From Cochleicola gelatinilyticus (GTDB taxonomy: Bacteria; Bacteroidota; Bacteroidia; Flavobacteriales; Flavobacteriaceae), in the NCBI RefSeq assembly GCF_001637325.1, contig NZ_LRXL01000052.1, positions 124,001 through 188,000 on the forward strand: a stretch of 64,000 bases of DNA, in the 5' to 3' direction. Both the position numbers and the translations under genes were made by a program. Each line of letters begins with the position of its first letter. The first letter of the stretch is position 1. Under the pieces are notes generated by a model. It did not search any database, was not told the origin of the DNA, and saw nothing but the letters and a program-made list of their open reading frames with translations. Shown piece by piece: positions 52,807 through 61,733 of this stretch.

Positions 52807-53415
52807 TTACGGCCTAAAATCTTTAATTGAACAGGCCTTAGTTGAGTCGCAGCTCACCACAACAAAATCAATTTTATTATAAACATTTTTTATTAATTCG
52901 TTATACTTTTTAGAATACCCGCTAGTCAGAGGAATGTCAATAAAATTAGCCTCTTTTTCGTTTTTCATAGCAAAAATTAATACACGTAATTGAGTATATC
53001 CCTCTGTGTGTTTACCTTGGATATTTTCTAAAAATGGTTTAATTGAAATTGAATCGTTTGAGTGTTTGAGGGTATGCAAATAAAAAACATAATCGTTTTT
53101 ATAGGTATAACTGGTACTAGAAATTGATATTTGGTTATCTTCTATTTTTAAAAGTTTATCAATAAATCCAATTTTATTTGTCATCCAGTCAGAATACCTA
53201 TTACCAGTATGATGTGCTTCTCCTAAAAGACTTAAGGTTTTCTTTAAATCAAATGTGCTTATAGAAATTTCAACTTTTTCTAACGGTATTTGTTCCTCAG
53301 CTTCAAGTGTATCATTAACCTCTTCGTGTTTAAGATTTTTTGAGTTATCATTAATTCTATTTTTACAACTGAATGAGATCGATAGAAATAAAAATAGATA
53401 ATATATTTTTTTCAT
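52807..53415 (-). CDS. Immunity-like lipoprotein B (paralogue of 51689-52309)
   Basis: A 202-residue lipoprotein (signal FLFLSISFSCKN). It shares several segments with the lipoprotein encoded at 51689-52309, as listed there, but differs enough at the ends to suit a different partner. It starts 1 base after the stop of the 411-residue cargo protein gene, the usual position of an immunity gene. Role inferred from position and pairing. Confidence 0.7.
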   Translation of the reverse strand: MKKIYYLFLFLSISFSCKNRINDNSKNLKHEEVNDTLEAEEQIPLEKVEISISTFDLKKTLSLLGEAHHTGNRYSDWMTNKIGFIDKLLKIEDNQISISSTSYTYKNDYVFYLHTLKHSNDSISIKPFLENIQGKHTEGYTQLRVLIFAMKNEKEANFIDIPLTSGYSKKYNELIKNVYNKIDFVVVSCDSTKACSIKDFRP

Positions 53416-53416
53416 A

Positions 53417-54652
53417 TCATTTCATTTTATTTCTTAACTGATATAATTCTAGTCCCATTGGAAAATTACTTCTATATCGACGAATATCACTTAGTAATTT
53501 TAGATTTTCAAGACTATTTTCGTCCATGTCTACTACCGCAACCAATTGATCAACAAATTGAAAATTAAATGTTTCATCTTTCTTATTTACAATTATAGTA
53601 AACGAATGGTAGTCATCATTATAAGCACCAATAAAAATATAATAACCATTGTCGGGACATTTACTCTTCATATATTCAATTGGACTTTCTTTAAATTTTT
53701 TTAGTTGTTTATCTGTATTCCCTGGCTTTCCATTTGTGCCTATAACTTCATTATCGTTAATATCTATTACTGTGAAAATTTTAGAAGGCTCGGCGTAGGT
53801 TTGAGCAATTAATGCGCTTCTTACACCATCTGTTGTAGCTTCGCCTGCATTTTCAAAATCCATTGGTGTTAGTCTTACTGCTTCATGATCTTGATCTTTA
53901 CCTAAATCAGGTGGGTTTTCAAGTAATTTATAAACAATGTGTTTATGTGTGTCAGTACAATGATGGTATCTATTTGCGTCTCCACTTCCCATTAACTTAG
54001 AATTATTTAAGACAGCATACCTTTTAATCTTTTCAATCTGTGTCTCACTAAATTCCCATTCGTTTAGGGTCGAAACCTTAAAACACCCACAAAACAAGTT
54101 CTCATAACTGCCTTTGCTAAAAGTTTCTTCGTTATCGTTTGCCAGAAACCTAAGGTAAAATGCTGTGGATTCATTTGCGCTTATGTTTATTTCCACATCT
54201 ATCTCTGAACCGAGGGTCGTGAAGATCTTGTGGGAATGACTATCGTTGAATTCTTCTTCCGATTTATCTTTTATTTTTGCGGTTACACCTTTTACCTCCA
54301 CAAACGTATCCATTTCTTTGGATAGTTCTACTTCTATATAACCATCTTCATCAGTAAGCCAATCAGCACTAGATCCACCTTTTTTTACCGAAAAAGGAAT
54401 TACAGGTCGTTCGAGTTCTGTTTTTAAGGAGGTTATGGTAACACTTCGTTGGTCATCATCGGTTTGTATCAAAAGATCAACACGTACCGCTTGGTCGTTC
54501 TCATCCTTTACCAGTGGCAGCTCGTGTTCTTCAATATTATTGCCGGTCGGGTTGCGAAGTTCTACAAAAGGGATAAATTCGAACCATTCCACTCCATTAC
54601 CAGAGTAAGAATTTGCTGCGTCGTCAGTTTGGGTTATCGATATGGTAGCCAT
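53417..54652 (-). CDS. Putative T6SS cargo effector, Cys/His pattern
   Basis: A 411-residue protein without signal peptide, encoded directly after a TssD gene (stop and start share TAATG). The N-terminal half (1-200) is beta-rich. The C-terminal half has a pattern typical of papain-like or NlpC/P60-like amidases: Cys232 in RYHHCTDTHKHIVYKLL at the start of a helix, His349 in NDDYHSFTIIV on a strand, followed by NFQFVDQ. I could not name the family. A C-terminal portion is duplicated in the orphan fragment at 52306-52767. Export with the upstream TssD and action on cell-wall peptides are inferences. Confidence 0.6.
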   Translation of the reverse strand: MATISITQTDDAANSYSGNGVEWFEFIPFVELRNPTGNNIEEHELPLVKDENDQAVRVDLLIQTDDDQRSVTITSLKTELERPVIPFSVKKGGSSADWLTDEDGYIEVELSKEMDTFVEVKGVTAKIKDKSEEEFNDSHSHKIFTTLGSEIDVEINISANESTAFYLRFLANDNEETFSKGSYENLFCGCFKVSTLNEWEFSETQIEKIKRYAVLNNSKLMGSGDANRYHHCTDTHKHIVYKLLENPPDLGKDQDHEAVRLTPMDFENAGEATTDGVRSALIAQTYAEPSKIFTVIDINDNEVIGTNGKPGNTDKQLKKFKESPIEYMKSKCPDNGYYIFIGAYNDDYHSFTIIVNKKDETFNFQFVDQLVAVVDMDENSLENLKLLSDIRRYRSNFPMGLELYQLRNKMK

Positions 54653-55347
54653 TATTGAGAGTTCTTTTTAATGGTTGTAAGTTCAATTTTCATAACATCT
54701 GCTGTTATCGAATGGGCTTGCATGATATTATTAGCAAGTGGTTGCCCTTGGTATTCAAATACGGTGGGATGATCGCTTAGATCAATATCAACAGATTTTC
54801 CGGCCATATTCTCGGTTTTCAAAACAAGATACACCTTTTGATCTTTTTTTACACCACTTACCTTCTCCCCATCCTCATTCTCAAAATAAGACTCCAAAAT
54901 TAGAGGTTCCTCTTCCACAATCTCCGTAGGAGCAGCCTGCTCTACAAAAGGATTATTGGGATTCCAGTATTCCTCAAAAACAACACCGCGCACTTTTATA
55001 ATGCCCCAACCGATGGTGATATTCATATATAATGGCTCATCTCCGCTAGCGCTAAAATTTTCTTCAAGGCCTAAAAAATGGGCATTGGCAAATTCAATTT
55101 TAAATAAGGTGCTGAATCCGTCTCGTTTGTAAAAAATTATTTCTCCTTGGCATTGCACTGTGGGAGAGAACATATTTTCATAAAATAAACTGTCGTTGCC
55201 TGTAGATTCGATGGTAAATTCTAAGGGACCTCCAATAGGTTTGCTGGTAGGTTTTCCATTAAGATCGGAAAAACGATGGTATAGCAAGTGCGCGTCTAAG
55301 ATATTTCGCTCTTGATCTTCAATAAATAGTTTTGCTTTAAAACTCAT
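54652..55347 (-). CDS. tssD: T6SS tube protein TssD (Hcp-like) with short extension
   Basis: A 231-residue protein. The first 135 residues match the Hcp-like TssD of Bacteroidota T6SS (MSFKAKLFIEDQERNILDAH, DLNGKPTSKPIGG, IESTGNDSLFYENMFSP, then GEIIFYKRDG). The remaining 95 residues form a beta-rich extension that could carry the cargo encoded behind it. I took MSFKAK as the start because the paralogue starts there; the ATG at 55377 adds ten residues. Its N-terminal part differs from the second TssD (57280-59391) at about 10 of 143 residues. Confidence 0.85.
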   Translation of the reverse strand: MSFKAKLFIEDQERNILDAHLLYHRFSDLNGKPTSKPIGGPLEFTIESTGNDSLFYENMFSPTVQCQGEIIFYKRDGFSTLFKIEFANAHFLGLEENFSASGDEPLYMNITIGWGIIKVRGVVFEEYWNPNNPFVEQAAPTEIVEEEPLILESYFENEDGEKVSGVKKDQKVYLVLKTENMAGKSVDIDLSDHPTVFEYQGQPLANNIMQAHSITADVMKIELTTIKKNSQ

Positions 55348-55604
55348 AGGGATATAAAGTAAGTTTAATTCGAGCAACAGGTATTATCAACCAACACACG
55401 TAGCTTAGATTAATAAATCAAAAAAGGGGGGAGTTTTAATTTAGCTTCTCAAAGTTCCATAAAAATTAAATTATAACAAAGCTATTGGTTAATTATCTGA
55501 AGCGGTATTGATATTAAAATTAGGGACATAGCTTATTATGAATAATTATATATAATACAATTTTCAGTAAAAGGGATTATGCTTTATTAGAGAACGTAAA
55601 TGTG

Positions 55605-56195
55605 TTAATGAGTTTCTTTTTTAGCCTGTTCGTAAAGTGCAAGGCATTTTTTTTCAAATTCAAAATAAATAGCATCACTAAATGTTTCGAGATAGGTGAT
55701 TGGAAATTTAATTGTGCTATTAATTGTGGGAAGTTTTCTTAACTTGTCTTTATAAACATCATAGAAATCACCTTTATAGGAATGGGTTTTTAAGTCAATG
55801 CTCGATTTTCCACTACCGTGTCTCACTTCTTTACCATATTTATAGCGATCAATGTCGTAGTCTGTACGCTTTATTTTTACGAGTTGCATCTGCCCGGATG
55901 TAGGGTCGTATTCAAATTCATTAATAAAACCGGAGCGCCCATAATCGTTCCGGAACTCAAAACCATTTGGAGTGTCAACAAGGGTATTGCCGAAATTCAT
56001 ACTCCGAATTTCCAGGCTTGCTGTTTCTCTGTAGTTATTTGACGATAGGATACAGAATAATTTATCAGCATCTGAATCGATATACACTGTGTCCGGTTCA
56101 AAGTCTCCATCAAAATCTTTTACAATCTTTCTTGTAGATTGAGAATAGCCCGTAAAAAATACTGCCATTAATAGTACACAGAGAGGTGTTTTCAT
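55605..56195 (-). CDS. Exported protein of unknown function
   Basis: A 196-residue protein with signal peptide (about 1-18, TGYSQS). It begins with a calcium-loop-like KDFDGDFEPDTVYID segment, typical of FG-GAP or VCBS-like repeats, then mixed beta structure. Not assigned to a family. It lies between the two TssD genes; a surface or immunity role is only suggested by context. Confidence 0.65.
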   Translation of the reverse strand: MKTPLCVLLMAVFFTGYSQSTRKIVKDFDGDFEPDTVYIDSDADKLFCILSSNNYRETASLEIRSMNFGNTLVDTPNGFEFRNDYGRSGFINEFEYDPTSGQMQLVKIKRTDYDIDRYKYGKEVRHGSGKSSIDLKTHSYKGDFYDVYKDKLRKLPTINSTIKFPITYLETFSDAIYFEFEKKCLALYEQAKKETH

Positions 56196-56340
56196 AGGGT
56201 CTTTATCAACTTAACTTTAATCAGTATTAGCTGACTAATCTGAATAGAATAACGATTTTCTGAAAAAATAAACGATGGTGTATGAGAAGAAACTAAAAAT
56301 ATCATGACGGTTGCTATGCTGGCATCTAGTTTTTATTAAA

Positions 56341-56514
56341 CTATATAGCTGAGATTGAATCTTTTTTCTTTTGCGAAATATCAAGATGTTTAATTCGTTC
56401 GGAATCTAGTAGTATTCCGTCATAGTATAAATTGTTTTCATCAACATACACTTCATATTCTTTCGTTTCAGATGAGAGATACAGTAAGGAGCGACTTTTT
56501 GATTTAACCTCCAC
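56341..56514 (-). pseudogene. Remnant of a DKNYY-type gene
   Basis: Read on the minus strand the frame gives SLLYLSSETKEYEVYVDENN and LYYDGILLDSERIKHLDIS, then a stop TAG at 56341-56343. This matches the C-terminus of the DKNYY lipoprotein at 49945-50589 (KLVYLSSKKISYELFATDDQ, LYFDGIALDVERLKYLELP). The frame is closed upstream by a TAA and has no signal peptide, so about three quarters of the gene is missing. It is a broken copy. Confidence 0.8.
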
Positions 56515-56629
56515 AAAAACAACTTAAGCCTTTTATCTGTGTGCCTTATCGATAGCTGATGCGCTAAGTTTTTAATAAACTGAACTTATTTACTTTAAAA
56601 AAGTTAGTCCATTGACTAAATAATTCAAA

Positions 56630-57283
56630 TTAAATTTCCTTTTTTATCGGTTGTTTATTTATTTCTATAACTTTCCCAGTATCTCCATTTAAGATAATTA
56701 CTTCAGCATTATCGGTATCGATATTCCACTCGATTGTCCATGTTTTGGGATTTGATTCGGCATCTCGTATTATATATACGATGGATTCTTTTTGAATGGC
56801 TCTTTCCTCTAAATATATCAGGACATCTTCCCAAGAAAAGTTAAAAGGTTCATCATAATCAATTTCTTTTTCAACATTACCACTTTCATTATTGTACATC
56901 CAAGTTCCTTTTTTAAAACCTTCTGGATACATTAACCCTTTGCTTACCAATATTCCTTCCTCATTAAAATTATAAACTTCCATAAAGTGTAACGTCTTGT
57001 CAACCACTATTTTTTCAAAGCCGTCATTATCTCCATAAATAGCAATGTGTCCGTTTTTTTCAGGAAGTGATTGCTTATAGAAATAAGCTGTTCCGTTGGC
57101 TACTTTTCCCGTTAGATCACGGTATTCTATAGCACTTAGTGTACGTGCAACAGATTTAAATTCGCTGAGGTTTAATTTATTGTTAGTGAGCATTGTAGTG
57201 TCATTTAAATTGTTATTGAAGTTTTGTGATTGGCATGAAAAAAGTGCCATTGAAAACAATATTAATATATAGTACTTACTCAT
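56630..57283 (-). CDS. Immunity-like lipoprotein of the metzincin effector
   Basis: A 217-residue lipoprotein (signal ILFSMALFSCQS). It has MORN-like strands (FNEEGILVSKGLMYPEGFKK, GTWMYNNESGNVEKEIDYDE) as in the YwqK type of antitoxin-like proteins. Its ATG overlaps the TGA of the TssD-metzincin gene by 4 bases, so the two are translated together. The most direct reading is that it protects the producer from the metalloprotease in the periplasm. This is inferred. Confidence 0.7.
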   Translation of the reverse strand: MSKYYILILFSMALFSCQSQNFNNNLNDTTMLTNNKLNLSEFKSVARTLSAIEYRDLTGKVANGTAYFYKQSLPEKNGHIAIYGDNDGFEKIVVDKTLHFMEVYNFNEEGILVSKGLMYPEGFKKGTWMYNNESGNVEKEIDYDEPFNFSWEDVLIYLEERAIQKESIVYIIRDAESNPKTWTIEWNIDTDNAEVIILNGDTGKVIEINKQPIKKEI

Positions 57284-59391
57284 GATTCTTCTGTTGTTTG
57301 GGTCTTAAGAATATCCCATTGCCATTTCCATGTGCTAATCTGGGTGATTTTTTTACTTCCCGCATATTGTGTCATATGAGAATAATCCATTATGTTTTCA
57401 GTTTGTCCAATTTTGAAAGTATAATCACCATTATTGTCGAATGAATGGTAAAGATTCATACAGTGCATGAGTTCATGTGCAACAAAAAATGGTTGAGGGT
57501 TTTTATACATTATACATTCTTTGCTAGGAATACCATTAGCATGTCCTCCTAAATGTACAATTTTTCCGGAAGCTTTTTCTCTCCCTCCACCATTACCGAG
57601 AAAAAATACAACGAAATAATCTTTGTAGATAGCGTTTGCCTTATCTTTGGTAAATTGACTTTTTAAATACGTCACCAGATCATCTCCTGCACTATTTGTA
57701 ACATTGTATTTGCTAAAAATATTTCTGGATCCGAATTTTAGAACATAATCTTTATTAAGAACTGCATCACCACTAAGATTTAAATCGGTGTTCTTTACAT
57801 TGGGTTGTACTAATGCCTGCCTTAAGAAAGGGGATAAATATTCCTTTTGACTCTTTATATCAGCAGACGAAATCCCTACAGGTTCTTTTCCTTTCGCTTC
57901 TCCGTTTATGTTGGCGAGGACGTTTACAAAAACAACATTGGCAATTCTTCGATTTCCTTTATGATTCGCGAGGACTTTCAATTTTCCCGCTAGTGTTTTT
58001 TCTTCTTTGCCATCTACTTTTGTTACTGCTAGTACCTCGATATATTGATCTTTGTCGATATTTTTAATACATTCAATCGTTAGTTTTTCACTATTAAGTT
58101 TGCCGGTAGTTACCGTTCCATCTTTTTTAGTTTTAGAAGTAACCGATTTTTTTTCCAACTCAATAAATTTAAAATCGGCTTCTTCCGTGATGGTATTAGC
58201 CGCATTGGTCACCTTCAAGAAATCTTTGTGGTATTTCAAAACTATTTTGACCGGTTCAGTATCTATTACTTCCGACAGAATTTCTAACTCAGCAGGATAG
58301 GTATTCTTGTCAGTTGGATTTTTGTAAAGATTCAGAAAAGGGATTGAATAATCCTCAGTATTGCCTTTACTATCTTTTTTATCGGTTATTGTGATTGTTT
58401 CAAACACATTGTCGGCTAAATGTTTGTGTTTCTTTTCATCTTTTGTAAATACTGCGGATGGTTGGGTTGCATAAACTTTACCGTATTTTCCGACAAGAGT
58501 TTTATAGTCAACATCACCGTCTAATTTTGTGTCTCCCTTTCTAATCCAATCAAAACCATACTCTCCTTTCCAACTGGCACGGGGTCTAAAATGAACGATT
58601 ACTTTAGGTGCCGGAAGAATTTCTATAGGTGAGCTTTTCTTTTTTTGATTTTCATAAGTTATACTGGCAATGAGTTTGTCCTTTTCGACATTTTTAAATT
58701 CCTTCCAGACCTCTTCGATCTGGATAGAACTTATGTCTATTCTGCCGCTTTCTGATACCGTACCTTCAAATGTAAGTTGTTTTACGCCTTTTTTAAATTC
58801 AGTTCTGTCTTCCTTTTCAATATGAACAGTAGCAGAACCACCTTGTGGATTTTCAATGCGACCTAGCAATGCAACATTACTTCCATAGGTTGCTTCTTTT
58901 ATAGTTTCTTCGGAAGTATTTTCGGTCCATTGAATGCTACTAATGGTTGGAGATTCTACTCCGATCTCCGTAGGCGCTGCTTGGGCTAAAAAAGGATTGT
59001 TCGGGTTCCAGTATTCTTCAAAAACAATGCCCCGCACTTTAATGATGCCCCAGCCAATGGTGATATTCATATGTAATGGCTCATCTCCGCTAGCGCTAAA
59101 ATTTTCTTCCAGTCCCAAAAAATGGGCATTGGCAAATTCAATTTTAAAAAGAGTGCTTAATCCATCACGTTTGTAGAAAATAATCTCACCCTGGCATTGT
59201 AAAGAGGGGGAAAACATATTCTCATAAAACAAACTGTCGTTTCCTGTAGATTCAATACTGAAACGTAAAGGGCCTCCAATGGGGTTACTGGTTGGTTTTC
59301 CGTTGAGATCGGAAAAACGATGGTAGAGTAGGTGAGCGTCCAATATATTTCGCTCCTGGTCTTCAATAAATAATTTTGCTTTAAAACTCAT
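57280..59391 (-). CDS. TssD fused to a metzincin-type protease effector
   Basis: A 703-residue fusion. Residues 1-135 are a TssD/Hcp-like tube protein (MSFKAKLFIEDQERNILDAH). Next come Ig-like and beta-rich spacers (about 140-470) including IVHFRPRASWKGEYGFDW. The C-terminal catalytic domain carries HELMHCMNLYH at residues 639-649 (His639, Glu640, His643, third His649), the extended metzincin zinc motif with Asn in place of the usual Gly, and a Met-turn-like TENIMDYSH downstream. TssD fusions carry effector domains in the T6SS tube. The partner lipoprotein gene overlaps its end. The protease target is unknown. Confidence 0.82.
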   Translation of the reverse strand: MSFKAKLFIEDQERNILDAHLLYHRFSDLNGKPTSNPIGGPLRFSIESTGNDSLFYENMFSPSLQCQGEIIFYKRDGLSTLFKIEFANAHFLGLEENFSASGDEPLHMNITIGWGIIKVRGIVFEEYWNPNNPFLAQAAPTEIGVESPTISSIQWTENTSEETIKEATYGSNVALLGRIENPQGGSATVHIEKEDRTEFKKGVKQLTFEGTVSESGRIDISSIQIEEVWKEFKNVEKDKLIASITYENQKKKSSPIEILPAPKVIVHFRPRASWKGEYGFDWIRKGDTKLDGDVDYKTLVGKYGKVYATQPSAVFTKDEKKHKHLADNVFETITITDKKDSKGNTEDYSIPFLNLYKNPTDKNTYPAELEILSEVIDTEPVKIVLKYHKDFLKVTNAANTITEEADFKFIELEKKSVTSKTKKDGTVTTGKLNSEKLTIECIKNIDKDQYIEVLAVTKVDGKEEKTLAGKLKVLANHKGNRRIANVVFVNVLANINGEAKGKEPVGISSADIKSQKEYLSPFLRQALVQPNVKNTDLNLSGDAVLNKDYVLKFGSRNIFSKYNVTNSAGDDLVTYLKSQFTKDKANAIYKDYFVVFFLGNGGGREKASGKIVHLGGHANGIPSKECIMYKNPQPFFVAHELMHCMNLYHSFDNNGDYTFKIGQTENIMDYSHMTQYAGSKKITQISTWKWQWDILKTQTTEES

Positions 59392-59508
59392 AGGGATGTA
59401 AAAGTAAGTTTTCAGCCAATCTCATTCGTAATTAAGATTCAGACACACTAACAAATCAAATTTAGGCAAGAGCATATTATTGCGCTTCTAACAAAGTTCT
59501 GCAAAAAT

Positions 59509-59551
59509 AATACGGCAGCAAAAACATCTATGAGTTTTTTGCTGCCGTATT
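59509..59551 (-). terminator. Terminator of accD
   Basis: Perfect 16-bp stem (59509-59524 / 59536-59551) with an 11-base loop. On the minus strand the stem is followed by ATTTTTGC. It lies 77 bases after the accD stop. Confidence 0.75.
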
Positions 59552-59628
59552 TGTGTTAAAATTAATAGGATAGCTTTAAAAGGGAGGTAAATAATCATCC
59601 CTGCTAAAATTTTATTTTATAGTTTTTT

Positions 59629-60498
59629 TTAAGAAGCCACCTTATTGCGAAGCGGTCGGTTAAGTACCAAATCTAAATAAAGGTTCACTTTGTCCTTTAG
59701 ATTTCTTCTGTGTGAGATAAAGTCCAAAAAGCCATGTTCTAATAAAAATTCAGCTGTTTGAAAACCTTCCGGCAATTCTTTTCCGGTTGTATCTCTTACC
59801 ACTCGTGGCCCAGCAAAAGCAACCAAAGCTCCCGGTTCGCTAATATTAATATCTCCAAGCATTGCAAAAGAAGCGGTTGTTCCACCAGTAGTTGGATCTG
59901 TACATAATGAGATATACGGAATCTTAGCTTCTGCCAATTGTGCTAGTTTTACACTTGTTTTTGCTAGTTGCATTAAAGAGAGTGCAGCTTCCATCATGCG
60001 GGCACCTCCACTTTTAGAGATAATGAGTAATGGAATCTTGTTTTTTAATGAATAATCGGCTGCTCTAGCGATTTTCTCACCTACAACACTTCCCATAGAC
60101 CCACCAATGAAACTAAAGTCCATACAGGCGATTACAAGGTCTTCTCCCATCGATTTACCTACTGCCGTACGAACAGCATCTTTTAAGCCTGTTTTATCTT
60201 GTGCGGCTTTTAAACGTTCTGTGTATTTTTTTGTGTCGGTAAACGTTAGTGGATCTTTTGAGGTAAGTCCTTTATCTAATTCTTTAAATTTATTGTTGTC
60301 GAATAAAATTTCGAAGTATTCTTTACTTCCTATGCGAACATGATACCCGTCTTCTGGACTCACATAAAAATTTTGTTCTAATTCTTCAGAATCGACGATT
60401 TTTCCAGTAGGAGATTTATACCAAAGTCCTTTAGGTACATCCTTTTTATCTTCTGTTGCTGTCTGAATTCCTTTTTTTGTTCTTTTAAACCAAGCCAT
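59629..60498 (-). CDS. accD: Acetyl-CoA carboxylase carboxyltransferase subunit beta
   Basis: About 289 residues counted from [10 protein letters not shown] (60498; an ATG at 60531 adds 11 residues). Carboxyltransferase beta subunit of acetyl-CoA carboxylase, first step of fatty acid synthesis. The crotonase fold shows [39 protein letters not shown] and [18 protein letters not shown]. The four zinc-ribbon cysteines of E. coli AccD are all replaced here ([12 protein letters not shown] and [11 protein letters not shown] instead of the two CxxC pairs), as I recall for other Flavobacteriia. It follows fbaA by 50 bases. Confidence 0.93.
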   Translation of the reverse strand: MAWFKRTKKGIQTATEDKKDVPKGLWYKSPTGKIVDSEELEQNFYVSPEDGYHVRIGSKEYFEILFDNNKFKELDKGLTSKDPLTFTDTKKYTERLKAAQDKTGLKDAVRTAVGKSMGEDLVIACMDFSFIGGSMGSVVGEKIARAADYSLKNKIPLLIISKSGGARMMEAALSLMQLAKTSVKLAQLAEAKIPYISLCTDPTTGGTTASFAMLGDINISEPGALVAFAGPRVVRDTTGKELPEGFQTAEFLLEHGFLDFISHRRNLKDKVNLYLDLVLNRPLRNKVAS

Positions 60499-60548
60499 AT
60501 GTTCCGGTGTTAGGGGAGTTTTTATTTCCATGTATAAAAATTCCGGGT

Positions 60549-61616
60549 TTATAGTGTATTAACGTTATTAAGATCGTGAAAAGCTTTTTCTAGTCGCGTT
60601 TTAAAGGTTGCTTCCCCTTCACGGAGCCATTTTCTTGGATCGTAATATTTTTTGTTTGGTAGATCGTCACCATCTGGATTACCAATTTGTGTTTTTAAAT
60701 ATCCGGCATGTGCGCCAATATAATCTCTAACTCCTTCAGTAAAAGCGAATTGAAGGTCGGTGTCTATATTCATTTTTACCACTCCATATCCAATTGCCTC
60801 TCTAATTTCTTCTACCGTAGAACCGCTTCCGCCGTGAAAAACAAAGTCGATAGGGTTGTGGCCAGTATTAAATTTTTTCTGAATGTACTCTTGAGAATTT
60901 TTCAGAATTATGGGTGTTAATTTTACATTTCCAGGCTTGTAAACTCCATGAACATTTCCGAAGGCAGCTGCAATTGTAAATTGATCGCTAACTTTTAAAA
61001 GTTCTTCGTACGCATAAGCTACTTCTTCGGGTTGTGTATATAATTTAGAAGAATCTACATCGGTATTGTCTACTCCATCTTCTTCTCCTCCAGTAATCCC
61101 TAATTCGATTTCAAGTGTCATTCCCATTTTACTCATACGCTCTAAATAGCGTTTTGAGATCTCGATATTTTCTTCGATAGGTTCTTCAGAAAGATCGATC
61201 ATGTGGGAACTATATAGCGATTTCCCAGTTTCTTTGTAATATTTTTCTCCGGCATCTAATAAACCATCGATCCAAGGCAGTAATTTTTTTGCACAGTGGT
61301 CGGTGTGTAGAATTACTGTAGCACCATAAGCTTCTGCGAGTGTGTGTATGTGTTTTGCCCCAGCAACACCTCCTAGAATCGAAGCTTGTTGATTTTCGTT
61401 TGAAAGTCCTTTTCCAGCATTAAAAGAAGCACCACCATTGGAGAACTGAATAATCACTGGAGCATTTAATGCGGCAGCAGTTTCCATCACAGTATTTACA
61501 GTGCTCGATCCAGTTACATTTACCGCTGGCATTGCAAATCCTTTTTTCTTAGCGTATTCGTGAATTTTTTGAACTTCTTTGCCCGTAGCAACTCCAGGAC
61601 GTATCGAATGACTCAT
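60549..61616 (-). CDS. fbaA: Class II fructose-bisphosphate aldolase
   Basis: 355 residues from [15 protein letters not shown] at 61616; an upstream ATG at 61646 adds 10 residues. Zinc-dependent aldolase of glycolysis and gluconeogenesis. Zinc-ligand motif [12 protein letters not shown], plus [14 protein letters not shown] and [13 protein letters not shown] near the end. Full length for the FbaA type. TAnnTTTG sequences upstream (61697-61704) suggest its own promoter. accD follows. Confidence 0.95.
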   Translation of the reverse strand: MSHSIRPGVATGKEVQKIHEYAKKKGFAMPAVNVTGSSTVNTVMETAAALNAPVIIQFSNGGASFNAGKGLSNENQQASILGGVAGAKHIHTLAEAYGATVILHTDHCAKKLLPWIDGLLDAGEKYYKETGKSLYSSHMIDLSEEPIEENIEISKRYLERMSKMGMTLEIELGITGGEEDGVDNTDVDSSKLYTQPEEVAYAYEELLKVSDQFTIAAAFGNVHGVYKPGNVKLTPIILKNSQEYIQKKFNTGHNPIDFVFHGGSGSTVEEIREAIGYGVVKMNIDTDLQFAFTEGVRDYIGAHAGYLKTQIGNPDGDDLPNKKYYDPRKWLREGEATFKTRLEKAFHDLNNVNTL

Positions 61617-61696
61617 AGTGTTATTTTTTTTATAGATATACTTCACTCTAGCACATGCTATTAATGTAAGTGAAGAAAATAGTGTTCTTGTTCTTT

Positions 61697-61704
61697 CAAA
61701 TATA
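61697..61704 (-). promoter_or_regulatory. Promoter -7 element upstream of fbaA
   Basis: TATATTTG on the minus strand, 80 bases before the fbaA start. A second match, TATTTTTG, lies at 61711-61718. Which is used cannot be told by eye. Confidence 0.4.
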
Positions 61705-61733
61705 TAATGGCAAAAATATGAAATTTAAATGGT

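Noticed and set aside
49945-59391. A complete type VI secretion locus
   Set aside because: Only TssD-type tube proteins, cargo and lipoproteins are present. No sheath, baseplate, membrane complex or ClpV-like gene is visible, so it is an orphan effector island.
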